A stretch of DNA of 64,000 bases from Heterostelium multicystogenum (lineage: Eukaryota > Evosea > Eumycetozoa > Acytosteliales > Acytosteliaceae), in NCBI GenBank assembly GCA_003667245.1, contig RCNN01000022.1:62001-126000 (forward strand), read 5' to 3'. The translations under genes were made by a program, and so were the position numbers. Positions 13,223 to 23,750 of the stretch are shown one piece after another. The stretch's first letter is position 1. Each line of letters opens with the position of its first letter. The notes beneath the pieces were generated by a model that worked only from the letters and a program-made list of their open reading frames with translations, ran no database searches and was not told the origin of the DNA.

Positions 13223-15240
13223 TTAGTTAGATATCGGATTGAAATGACAAATCTCATCAATGATTTTGAAGATATTTAAAATACATACTGCAAGGAATTG
13301 TAATTGATTGTTTGGTGAGTTTTGCTTTTGATTGACACATGTATTGCAGCTATATGGATTACATAGTCCTCCATTTTGCTTACATACATATCCGCATTCC
13401 ACTGGCTTTGAATGACATGTATTGTCTAAGCAGGGTCCTGTACAATTATGACAACCACCTGGTGTATATTGAATTGCTTTCATTGTGTCGATTAATCCAT
13501 AGCCTTTATAGTTGTCAGGATCTCTTTGTTTCGGTAGATGATAGTAGGGCCTCCTTGACCATTGATGGAGTCCAATCGGGATGTGCTTCGAGTATGAGTG
13601 CTGCAGCACCGGCAACGATGGGAGCAGACAGACTCGTTCCGCTCTGGTATGCATAGGCAGTTGGCGACTTGGAGTCTGCAGCAAAACAAAGTAAACCTGT
13701 TGCTACAACCTCTGGTTTTACACGACCATCGGCGGTAGGACCCTCAGCACTTGAATGAAGCTACCTGACCAAACTTATCAACAGCGCCAACAGTGATAAT
13801 AGATTTTTTGCTGTCGGCGGGTGGAGACAATCCATAGACGCCATTGTTTCCACTTGAAATGACAACCACAACACCCTTGTTTGTTGCAATATCCACAGCC
13901 TTCGAGGATTGGAGAGTCGCCAGTCAGATCCCAGTATTTATACCACTCATTATAGCCAAGAGAGGCAGTGATCACATCGACTCCCTGTTTTTCACCCCAT
14001 TCCAAAGCAGATATAAAATAGTCTTCTTCCACCGGAATTTCTTTTGAAACAATTTCCTAAAGGTAAAGAGATTAGTATTTGATACTAATAGGCTAATTAC
14101 ATTGAGATATTGAATATTTACAGTTTTAGCTAACAGATAGTTAGCATTATAGGCAGCACCAATCATCTTTCCTGGTTTATATGCGGCTAGGTTAGAAAGA
14201 ATATAAGTTCCATGTGCATTTTGTGGATCTACAATGAAATTAAAAATTAATATAAATTACTTGATAAATTATTATTATCTTGATTTCCATACCTCCTAAT
14301 GGACCTTGTGTTTCATTTGTATTGTCAATGAAATTCCTTTCATTTACTATTTTGCAATTCTCGAGCGACTCGTGATCTTTATAGAAACCAGTGTCCAAAA
14401 CTAAAATGTTTGACACCTTTGCCTGTATATCCTTTTCCATGTGCCTGAAATTCATTTGAAATGTTATTATTAGTATATATCGTAGTTTGGAATAAAATAT
14501 TGATAAATACCTCGACTATATTACTTTGTGATAGTTGCTTAAAAGATTGTGCATAGTCAATACCGTTGGCCATATTTACGGCGTTATTACCGCTAATTAC
14601 GGTTTTTGAGGGAGTAACTATCCTTTGTTCGCCAATGTTCGACTTTATCTGACTCACCTCAGCTACTTCTAGTACATTAGGCAGAGATTCGATTTTTCTG
14701 ACCAACTTTGAAAGTTCAACTTCCTGTTGGTCGAGTCCGCCCACTTTGGGATCAAGTGCAACTGAAATCGATACTGCATTGAGCCATTTTGAGAGATGTC
14801 TCACCTTTATTCTCTCTTTATTGAGGTTAACTACCATGTCTATGTAGTCTTGGTTGAGTGGAAGATCAAAGCTGTCTATTTCTTTTCCAGCTTCAAGCCT
14901 CTCCTCAGAACGCGAACTTCTCCTCGACAGAGTCTGTGGATTGATATTCAACTGGTCGCTGTTGTGATTGCTCGTGTTCTGATCTTGCTTTTTATCTTTG
15001 AAATAGACCCACAGGTTGACATGGGTAATCGATATCTTTTGGCCAATGTTCAAAGGCGAGTCAAGGATTCCATTGTTGGCATAGGGATTGGATTTGATAC
15101 CCTTTCTTTGCAGCTGAATAGCACGGCTTACAAATTCATTGGTAACATCCAGAGCAACAACCAAATCCCAACAGACAAGCACATAGCACCACCCATAATA
15201 ATAATGCGAATTTACAAAGTTGATTCTGATATCTCAACAT
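13223..15240 (-). CDS. Secreted subtilisin-like serine protease (S8 family), frame-broken
   Basis: Encodes a secretory serine protease. The best start is the ATG at 15240, giving a strong signal peptide (Leu/Val/Cys-rich core). A prodomain-like region of about 200 residues follows. The catalytic triad is complete: Asp in ILVLDTGF (near 14405), His in NAHGTYIL (near 14215), Ser in SGTSLSAPIVAG (near 13630). A Cys-rich tail of about 12 Cys follows. Introns 14292-14229 and 14121-14057 are clear GT-AG. Five single-base excesses interrupt the frame, at runs 15163-15165, 14409-14411, 13899-13900, 13751-13752 and 13529-13531. Conserved sequence continues across each, so sequencing error is likelier than decay, but a pseudogene is not excluded. 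The 3' end is uncertain, as a GTATGT donor occurs near 13290. Confidence 0.75.
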
Positions 15241-16011
15241 ATTGTAATGTTTGGATTCGACTAACAAAAATAAAATAGCTATCTAACTTTCTATAATGTA
15301 TATTAATATTATTTGTTAACATTTATTAGATCTATCTATATATCTATCTTTATTAATTTATCTATAGGTAGTTATATATATTCTTAAACTAAAGTAAGAA
15401 GTTAACCTTCCTATGTGGTCTCAAACTTTTAAGTTAACAAGCTTGGACAAGACCACAATACCAACACAACAACAACAACAACAGCAAACCACATTAGTCT
15501 CATAAACAAATAACTTTTACATATAAAGTAGTAATATAACTACTACAATTAATAAATAGCTATAACTATTCATTTATCTTTAAAGATAATATACTTTATA
15601 CATTGAAATTCACCCCCACAACACTATGGGGGTTGGTACCACATAGTTGGTATAAGCTTTGACATGCAAGGGTTTGGTTCTCTGAGATAGTGGTTGTTAG
15701 CTATTGTACAACAAATAATTATTTCATAAATGAAATGAAATGAATTTATCGATATGTCTTTAAAATGTAAAATTCCATTCACTTGTTTTTACACAACAAC
15801 CACAAACAAAACAAAAAAGGTATTATCATCTACGTACTAGTATATATATTCTATAGATATATAGATAGATACATACATACATTCAATGAATTTATTTGTA
15901 ATAATTGTAACTTAACTAATGATGTTGTTGTCGAATAATTGAATAGACACTCAATACACTCATATCTGCTTGTGAATAATTAGTGTCATTGTATATAGAT
16001 ACTCTCTAAAT
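15241..16011. other. Intergenic region with two small hairpins
   Basis: A divergent promoter region between the subtilase and the DMAC1-like gene. It holds an 8-bp perfect inverted repeat (15414-15421 with 15450-15457) enclosing a 28-nt loop, and a 7-bp GC-rich hairpin (15612-15618 with 15627-15633, 8-nt loop). Otherwise it is AT-rich with ATAG/ATAC short repeats near 15850-15885. Confidence 0.45.
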
Positions 16012-16302
16012 ATGGATAAAAAGAATACTGATAGTAATAGTCAAGTGGTAATGAAAGATGATTTGGAAGAATGCAAAGTTTGCCATGCTTTGAGTGGCTC
16101 CATCATAAGTGGTGCTGGAATATATTCATTGCTGCTTAGAAATAGACACCCTGAAAACAAGGTTTGGCTATCAGTCGTTGGTGTATCTACCCTCTCATTT
16201 GGGCTTTATTGGTTTGCAGAACCACATTTGCTGGAGAAAGGTTGGATCAAGACACCTTTAGAATTAATAAATAATAATAACTATTACAATAATCAAGCCT
16301 AA
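16012..16302 (+). CDS. Small two-span membrane protein, DMAC1/DUF4536-like
   Basis: A single-exon ORF of 96 residues. A hydrophilic N-terminus of about 20 residues is followed by CKVC and a Gly/Ser-rich hydrophobic helix (ALSGSIISGAGIYSLLL), then a loop and a second hydrophobic helix ending at a WFAEPH segment. This CxxC plus SG-x3-GAG pattern resembles DMAC1 (TMEM261), a factor for the distal membrane arm of mitochondrial complex I. The match is short and from memory, so function is inference. The Asn-rich C-terminus is typical of dictyostelids. The start ATG is preceded by an AT-rich leader. Confidence 0.6.
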   Translation: MDKKNTDSNSQVVMKDDLEECKVCHALSGSIISGAGIYSLLLRNRHPENKVWLSVVGVSTLSFGLYWFAEPHLLEKGWIKTPLELINNNNYYNNQA

Positions 16303-16827
16303 TGAACTAATGGCACAATCTAATCTTTAAATTCAGGCTTGAATCGAGACAAAGACTTCAAAACATCTGTTCTGTGAGCAGAATTACACAACAGAAGACA
16401 GAAGGGCAAGCATGCATCAAAGATGAACGTTACACACAGTTTGTTCCGTTGACTGTTATTGTTTTGTGTTAGCTGTTGTTCATTCTGGTATTTGGTGGTT
16501 GTTTGAATTGAATGTACTGTACTGTTATTACATATCGTAGTTTTTTTTAAAATATGGAGGGGTAATAGAATACATTTTATTTATATCATAATTTTTTTTA
16601 TTTTCATTTAAACCATTATTTATTTATTTATTAGTAAATATTGGAATAACATATAATAATAATAATAATTTAAGATTTCTTTCTTGGTTAATTTTGGTTC
16701 AAAAATTAATCATGGTCTAGGAATTTAAAAAAAAAAACAATAAAAACAAAATTATTCTATATTTGTATTATTAATATAAATATATCTAAATTAGATATTA
16801 AATATATATAAATAAAAACTAAACCAA
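16303..16827. other. AT-rich spacer
   Basis: Between two plus-strand genes. Contains TAA/ATT repeats (16655-16672) and homopolymer A/T runs. No gene or RNA is recognised. Confidence 0.5.
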
Positions 16828-18117
16828 ATGAACTTTATAAGCAAAACAGATACATTAAATGTTGTTGGCAATACTAGTGGTAATAATATTAGTATAATAG
16901 TGTTTGATGGCTATGGTTCAAGCCTGGAATCCAATCAGTTTTCAGATGATGAAATCTTGCAGTTGGATCCAAATCGTAATTGTTTCTTCGACCTTTGGAT
17001 GTTTAGGTGCGCTTTTTATCATAGTTACCTATATTTTGTTTAGAGATTGTTCGGTCTTTTGCATCTACACTCATCTTTTATCTAAGCATATGCGATTTAA
17101 TGGCAGCACTTTCTATCTCCCATTTGGACGAAGCTCACAAGTAGCCTGTGATATTCAAGGGATGGGATTACTTTTTTTCCTCACCTCTTCATACTTTTGG
17201 ACTATATGTATATCGATCTCACTGTTCATGGTATTCTTTACAAGTAGATTCGAACTTGGTTATCTCATGAAATACTTCCACTATATCAATTGGGGGATTA
17301 CCTCTCCTTTTAACATTGATCTCTTTGAAGTTCGATTTATTTGGTGTAACTGGATCATGGTAAAATATCCTATTTTTCTTTGGAAATAGATTGTAAACAA
17401 TAGTACCTAATTCCTAATTTAATTATTATCACACTAGGTGTTTTCATAGAAAATCCCAGAAGCCTTTTTTAGATTGTTCTTCTATCTTCCATTGTTAATT
17501 GTATTTGTATTGAACATAACTATTTTTATATGCATTAGGTATGTAAAGACTATCATTAAAATTTATCATTATAAATACAATTCTAATTCTATTGATTTGA
17601 AGATGGAAAATATCACAGCATTCCAACTCTATTGTATCAAGGATGAATGTTATAGTATCCTTTATATTATAGCATTCGCTATTTCACAGCTGCCATCTAT
17701 TATCAATAGCATACAGAACTTCTCATCACCTAACCAACCTATTTTTGGACTATATGCTTTTCAACTAATGCTACAAACCATTACAAGGTAGGATATTTAT
17801 CAATATGATTTATCCTATATTTGCTAATACACTAATATTAAATTTAGGATTCTTAAATTGTATCGTTTATGGAGTCAATGAAGGATTTGTAACTAGATAT
17901 ATAGAATTCTTTGGAAAAATATCTATGTAGATGTAGGAAGAGTAGAGAGTATAAAGATACATTGTTAGATATAGATCGAGAGAGTTTAATAATTAACTAC
18001 GATGACGACGAGTATGAGCCTTTAACACAGGGAAGCAGTAGAAGATCTTCGGAGTCATATCAACCTCTACAAAATATAAGTGAAATAGATGATTATATAA
18101 TTGAAGATTATAACTAG
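16828..18117 (+). CDS. cAMP-receptor-like (Crl-type) seven-transmembrane receptor, frame-broken
   Basis: The protein shows about seven hydrophobic spans. The first, after STFGCLGALFIIVTYILFR, is followed by a short loop, CDIQGMGLLFFLTSSYFWTI (TM3-like), then further spans, and GFLNCIVYGVNEGF at TM7. These are hallmarks of the dictyostelid cAR/Crl GPCR family. The cytosolic tail is acidic with a Ser/Arg stretch (SSRRSSES), a possible phosphorylation site. Introns at about 17360-17450 and 17790-17848 have GT-AG ends. The frame needs corrections at 16978-16979 (one A extra), at the second intron junction, and at 17913-17914 (one G extra). The ligand is unknown; cAMP itself is not implied. It could be a pseudogene if the shifts are real. 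Confidence 0.72.
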
Positions 18118-18253
18118 ATGGATATCCAAATGAATTTTAATTATAGATGCTGGATAATCATCTTTTGTACAAAAAATATTATATATTAAATTAATAAACG
18201 AGATTTGTTGTATATCATCCTAATATTGTTTGATTTGATAATATTATTTATCA
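18118..18253. other. 3' spacer after the receptor gene
   Basis: AT-rich sequence with no recognisable gene, leading into the structured element that follows. Confidence 0.4.
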
Positions 18254-18324
18254 AGGTTGGACCAGCTATAAATGCGGAAAATATAATAAGAGACTCAAAC
18301 CTCAAACTGAAGCAGGTCCAACCT
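18254..18324. other. Long inverted repeat, possible structured RNA
   Basis: A 10-bp perfect inverted repeat (AGGTTGGACC at 18254-18263 with GGTCCAACCT at 18315-18324) extends inward past one A-A mismatch by three more pairs (GCT with AGC). The result is a 14-position stem with a 43-nt AT-rich loop. It lies in the convergent interval between the receptor gene and the DUF962 gene. The GC-rich stem stands out from its AT-rich surroundings. It lacks the motif of known dictyostelid class I RNAs. Confidence 0.45.
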
Positions 18325-18387
18325 ACCCAAAGAAATACAAAAAAACAAAACAAAGGATCAAGTTCCTTTTTGGTTAAAACTAATATT

Positions 18388-18412
18388 TGTTGACTAAAAG
18401 ATTCAGTCAACA
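18388..18412. terminator. 8-bp hairpin in convergent intergenic region
   Basis: TGTTGACT at 18388-18395 pairs perfectly with AGTCAACA at 18405-18412 around a 9-nt loop. It sits between the two converging genes and is followed by ATT-rich sequence. A role in 3' end formation is only a guess. Confidence 0.3.
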
Positions 18413-18523
18413 TTATAATTATTATTATTTGATTGTTTGTTTGACTGATGAACTAAGACATGTACACATTCTATGGAAAAGAATGAACGAACAAGATATA
18501 TGTTCTTTGTTTAGAACTTGATT

Positions 18524-18969
18524 TTACCGGTCCAAATGGATTTTATACATTTTCATATCACCTCTGAAAGAGAACCATGGGTATTTGAAAGTGGCTGGTT
18601 TGTTTTGTTGGAAGAAGAAGTGTCCTATCCAGGCGAATCCATAACCCAAGACAAATGGTAACCACAACAATGAATAGCTGCTGGTGAGGAAAATATATAA
18701 GAATGCCAAAAGTGCCAATGTAGTACCAATGAAATGCAAACGTCTATAGATAGATAAATAGTAGATAGATAAAATTATGTTAGCATTGCTTCTGTGATAT
18801 CCAATGTATTTAACTCGTTTTGTGTTGTTGCAAAGGACTCAAAGTTGGTTTGGACAAATGATCTACTGTAATTTAGAACTTACCTGTTGGTACGATTGGT
18901 GTGTTCCTTCAAGTAGAAAGGATAGAAATCCTCGAATGTAGTGTAAACAACTAAATCTTTGGTAGACAT
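18524..18969 (-). CDS. DUF962 (Mpo1-like) membrane protein
   Basis: Two exons, 18969-18884 and 18743-18524, join in frame to 101 residues. The N-terminal FEDFYPFYLKEHTNRTNRRLHF segment, GTTLALL, the Pro/Gly-containing helix LGYGFAWIGHFFFQQNKPATF and the YPWFSFRGDMKMY end are the signature of the short DUF962 family. Fungal Mpo1 of this family is an ER Fe2+-dependent dioxygenase that alpha-oxidises 2-hydroxy fatty acids; activity here is inferred. The conserved His in HF and GHFFF are present. Three hydrophobic spans are expected. No frameshift. Confidence 0.85.
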
Positions 18970-19583
18970 CTTTTTCTTTTATTTATACAAATACTATGTA
19001 GGTAACTAATTAATTAGATATACAAGTTAATTAATCAAGAAGGAGAAGAGGAATGCTTTTAGAATTCTAAAGGTTAAAGTTGAAAGAAAGGTTTGGAAAA
19101 TTAAGGTCAAATTTGAATTGTTCTGATTTTGATTTTTGCCAAAATATCTTAAGATTGTTAAAATGGTGGTCCTTTGTGACAAGTTTTGTCTTTTGGACCA
19201 GTAGCCAGGCATTGACAGATCTTCTTTTTCAATTCTGCAAACATATGTTTCAAATAATAAATATCTTCAACTTGTGACTGTTTAAGTAATGAAACGAAAC
19301 ATTGGTTGATTTAAGAAGAGCATCATTTGAACTACACAAAATACAAGTATCTAGATATTATGATGTAGCTGTATCACAGGATACTTCATCATGATGGAAA
19401 CCCGAAAAGAAATCTGACTGTTTTGACGCTAAAACTATTTTAGGAAAGTGTAAATCAAATGTACCTACTTGTGAAATAAACAGATGAAAGTATAAACAAA
19501 AGCCTTAAAATATATACACATAATAAGGGTTTCTTTATTAAATCTAAAAAGATAATTAAAAGTGTATAATAAGATATATGATC
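18970..19583. other. Promoter and 3' spacer between two minus-strand genes
   Basis: Contains short open frames on both strands (19027-19277) without recognisable domains. Nothing further is supported. Confidence 0.45.
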
Positions 19584-21174
19584 TTAGTTACTATTGCTGT
19601 TGTTTTCATCGTTATCTAAAAATTCTTGAATATTCATAAATACAGCCTCCGGTGCTGCATTATTTAGAACAACTTCATTTATGACAACTTTAGCCTGTTT
19701 AACTATCTTTTTCTAGAACTGGTGTTGATGGTTGATTACAATACACTGTGAGGGATAGGCAATCAAATCAGTATGATGTGATTTTCATGCTAAAAATGAG
19801 TAACTTACTTAAAAGAGCACGATTTAAATCACTCACAATGGGATCTCTCCTGCTCGGCTGCAATAAATAGGAAACTGGACTTGAATAAGGATCTTGATAT
19901 GCAATTAAAGAAAATACTTCTTTTAGGCTCGATTCATTCTCTGGCGACTCCTGCAAGAATTTATATAGTTCATTGCTAAATGCCAATGTATCCTCTAGTT
20001 GTGCAGTCTTTATCATCTCTATAAACTTTTGGCAATATAATTTAAATAAAATATCTCTTCTTTTTAGTAAGAACTCTGGGTACAATCTATTTAACTCGGT
20101 AATAACTTTATCAACATCTCCATTCATTAATAACTCTAATATTTCTATAGGTTGCGGTAATCATTGATTAGCGAACAATTCAACATCTTCAAAAAGATGG
20201 ACCAATGTCATTTGACTTACTCTGTCTATTCTTGATATCATCTAATTGCGATTCGATACGGCCACTATTGCTACCTGTTGCACTTGCAAATAATTTGACT
20301 GTCTCTGAGTAACCATTGTGCATGAGATATTCCAGTACTAGCTGTGTTGAGGTCATCGCTTCGTTGTTTGTGGGTGTAGTCTGTAGGCTTTTATATATCT
20401 TTAAACGTTCTTCTTTAAATAGTTGTGCAATCTCAAAAACAAAAGGCTTTTTGGCCAAAGTTGGCCTCGAGTGATTCACCAATTGTTCTAAGTCCGACAC
20501 AAGGGTAGAGCACCACTCCCTTAACCAGATTGGATTCTCCGAGAGGAACTCCATTCTTTGTGAAAAAACACTGTATTCTGTACAAAATTGGTGCAGCATC
20601 CAACGATGTCGTTGGTGGTGTATGTTGGACCGTATAGTCGACCCGTTCCAGAACCATTGAAGAAGTGTCCATCGTCGCCATGGTAGCCGTAGGAGTCTTT
20701 CTCCCAACCAGGCAACCTTGAAAAATTCATTCCTTTTGGTGTCACACCTATGCCTAGATAGCCGTCTTTTCCCTTGCTCAGCACCTTTACTTCGAAATAG
20801 TAGATTCCACAAGCAAAGGGGATCGGGCAGTCTGCGACTACCAAGCCGGCCTCTCCATTCTCCTTTGCCGACTTGTATGTGACACACAAGTTGTTAGAGT
20901 GCAGATCCAAATGCTGCGATCTCTCTTTCTCCTTGGTGGTCCAGCATGTGGGGAGATCGAGCAGTCCATGGAACTGACCGTAGTAAGAGGTGCTAGTGTT
21001 GTGCTGCTCGTCTGAGGCGAGGCAGTCGACCATTGTGACTTCTTTCAACGAGCGACTACCGCCTCCACTGCCACTGCTGCGACTGCTACTTGAAGCCTGA
21101 CTAGAGCTACTACTACTACTGCCGCTAGGTGGTGGTGGTGATGATGATGATGAAGAAGAGGATGATGTCAACAT
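19584..21174 (-). CDS. RanBPM/RanBP9-like protein (SPRY-LisH-CTLH-CRA), CTLH E3 complex
   Basis: Scaffold of the CTLH/GID ubiquitin ligase by family. Exons: 21174-20221, 20144-19809, 19745-19584. After a Ser/Pro/Gly-rich start come the SPRY domain (FEVKVLSKGKDGYLGIGVTP, GWEKDSYGYHGDDGHFFNGSG), LisH (LVLEYLMHNGYSETVKLF), CTLH (INRLYPEF-like NRLYPEFLLKRRDILFKL, QKFIEMIK) and the CRA segment, ending in a Glu/Asn-rich tail. Three single-base excesses must be removed: A run 20563-20568, T run 20448-20452 and T run 19708-19712 (plus-strand bases). In each case the family sequence resumes immediately. Intron junctions reproduce the animal RANBP9 order. Confidence 0.87.
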
Positions 21175-22301
21175 TATTGAATTGAAAATATATTGTGTGT
21201 GAAAACAATAACTAAAAGTAATAGACACCAATCCAAACCAAAATATATAAATATTAAATTTTTAATGTATTCAATTTTTTTGATTTTTTATTTAATAATA
21301 ATAATAATATTTGGTTTGTTGTTTTTATCATAAAAACTTGTTTCTACCTAAACTGATGTGTTCATTAATTAATTTGAATACCAAAGATAATATAAATAAC
21401 AAACAAATAATATATATTTGTAAATAACTTTAAGACTAATTATAAACTAATAGTTATTTTTTTTTTGTTTTTTTGTATTAATTTTCTTTTATTGTGTGGT
21501 TTGATTTTGATTCAAATGTTTGTATTTTGTTTAAAAAGAAAAGAAAAGAAAAGAAAAGAAAGGCAATTACTTATTGAAAAAAGATAAAATTTAAATGATT
21601 TGGGGAATATTATTTATTTATTTATTTACAGTGTGATTATAATTTTCACTAATATAAAATGTTGTTTTTATATTTTTTGTAACTTCTATTTCCTAATTTG
21701 AAGTTCGTCCTTGTAATTTTGCTTTTCAAACTATTTTTTTTTTTGGAAAGTTGATTGTTTCTTGATCACAAGGTCCTTTTTATATGTGGGGAACCTCCTT
21801 TTATGAATCAGTTCCTAATATTTCCCAGAGTAAGTTTTCATATTGAATAAATATATAAATAGTTTTTTCTTTTCCTGATGAAATTTGAAAGATAGAGTTT
21901 ATACAATGACCCTTAACTTATACAACCTGATTATTTATTTTATATAAAATTTACAATCATTTTTAATATCTGCTCATATTATTCAAATAACTAACTTATT
22001 CTTTATCAATTCATTTTTCATAAAGAATCTGATTTGATCTTATAGGGTTTAAGACACACATTGATGAGTTGATATTGATATGGTAATAGATAAGCAAACA
22101 AAGAAGAATAAATTAATCTATTTATTTATATTCTTAAATAAATTCTACACTTTTTATTTTCTATCTATCTATCTATCTTTATTCCGTTTATTTATATACT
22201 ATATATCTCTGTTTATTCACATTTATGTTTATATGTTTTTTTAGTATTGGTTTTGGTTTTTGTTTTATACTCCAAGTAATTGTTAAGGGCAGGACATTGC
22301 T
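21175..22301. other. AT-rich intergenic region
   Basis: Upstream region of RanBPM and 3' flank of the Myb gene. Rich in TTTA/ATTT tracts; contains an (AAAAG)n repeat and CTAT repeats near 22160-22180. No gene is seen. Confidence 0.5.
21533..21562 (+). repeat. (AAAAG)n microsatellite
   Basis: About six tandem copies of the pentamer AAAAG. Confidence 0.85.
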
Positions 22302-23750
22302 CTAGAAATTCGAAGATAAATCTAAACCATCAACAATAGATCCAATGGAAATTGCTTCCCATCTAGATTTGCATTCTAGAGCGGTTCTGGGGATTTTGGT
22401 TTGTCTGGCACGTGCCATCGATTTCGAGAGATCCATCCAGCTTATCTCTCTTCCCTCTTGTTTACACTCTATCACCTTCTTCTGGAGCAATTCATCTTCC
22501 TTGGGAGACCATGGTACCTCACGAGACATGCAACTCTTGAAGTACTGATATCTACACTGAATGTCAGTTCGGGTTCTGATCTCACTGGCGACATTCTTCC
22601 AGCTCTGACCATGCTTGTCAACTAAAATAAACAACTTGGCTTCCTCCTCCTCATCCAGCTTCCTTTTCTGATAGCTGGACAAAGTACACGCTTCCAGTGC
22701 TGAGCGCATTGGGCACCTGTTTTTCCACCACCAATTTGGATGGCAATCTTCTTCCACTGTTTGTCACCACTTTCGTGTACCAGTTGGATCAATCTTTGTG
22801 ACTCCTCCTTGGTCCATTTATTTGGTGGATTTCTAAGTCCACGGCTTACACTTTTTCTTGAACGTTCTCTTTGTAGATCAAGATTGAACTATAGTTCCAT
22901 TAAACAAGAATTTGGTATGAGTATATTAATCAGAATCAATAGGTATCCATCTATATTTTACTTACTTTTTTGAAACCATTTTCACTATCAAATAGCATTG
23001 CGAAATTTTTTGTATCTATATTTAATTCATGTTCTTCAACTCCATTCTCTAGAAGGAAATTATACATCTTGTTGGTGGTGTCCATTACAATGAATATCTC
23101 GATGAGATAGTGAAGTAATGATCTGTCGTCCATGGTCATCATTCTTAGTTCATTGAAAATGGTTCTGAGTGGCAATTCATCATTTAAAAAGTCGGCAATT
23201 AATGTAGAGAGATGATCCTTCGTTGTTTGATCAAAGAATTTACCAATCATTGGTGAAAGATAATCACGTAGTTGCTCCTCAATATCTTCGTCGATATCTG
23301 TCTGAGGAGGAGTGGTTGGCTGTGAAATGGGAACAAAATTATAAGCACTGCTGCTTGGGGAAGATTGAATGTGGTGAAGTTGTTGCTGTTGATGTTGCAA
23401 CTGTTGTTGGTGAATTTGGTAAGTATTTGGGGAATACAATTGTTGTATTGAGTAATTGGGTGGCGAGGAGAGGATATCATATGGTCTCTTTCTACTATTA
23501 GGGCTAGTAGTTGGACTGGTTGTTGTGAATTGTTGTGGGTGTTGGATAGTTTTGCATTGTGGGTGTTTGGTGTTGAATTTGTTGCATTTGTTGTTGTGGA
23601 TATTGTGGATAAAACATATTTAGATTTTGCTCCAAATAAAGAGGCGTCGTACTCATTGGATGGAACCGTTTGGATTTGATGGACGTAGTTTGGGTTTTGA
23701 TATGGATAGAGACCTACTTGGTATCCCATAGTATTGACCATTGCCATCAT
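22302..23750 (-). CDS. Three-repeat Myb/SANT DNA-binding protein
   Basis: The N-terminal half (from ATG at 23750) is Gln/Asn/Pro-rich with SPNSRKRPYDILSSPPNYS and a folded segment of about 100 residues (LRDYLSPMIGKFFDQTTKDH) that I do not recognise. After an intron at about 22965-22891 come three Myb repeats: W-T-K-E-E-S...W-K-K-I-A..CAQHWKRV, then GSWDEEEEAKLFILVDKHGQSWKNVA..CRYQYFK, then WSPKEDELLQKK..CKSRWEAI. The tryptophan spacing marks a nuclear Myb transcription factor. The third repeat is longer than usual. Frame repairs are needed at 22655-22656 (one C missing on the plus strand, at the start of repeat 2) and at least twice in the Gln/Asn-rich part (about 23530-23660). Confidence 0.8.

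Noticed and set aside
13223..15240. Programmed frameshifting in the subtilase
   Set aside because: The five shift sites share no slippery sequence and similar shifts occur in housekeeping genes, so sequence error explains them better.
15460..15500. Class I small RNA
   Set aside because: Neither the conserved CCTTACAGCAA-type motif nor a proper DUSE was found near the local hairpin.
23520..23560. TTGTGGGT copies matching the DUSE element in reverse
   Set aside because: They lie inside the Gln/Asn-rich coding part of the Myb gene and are chance matches to a short degenerate motif.
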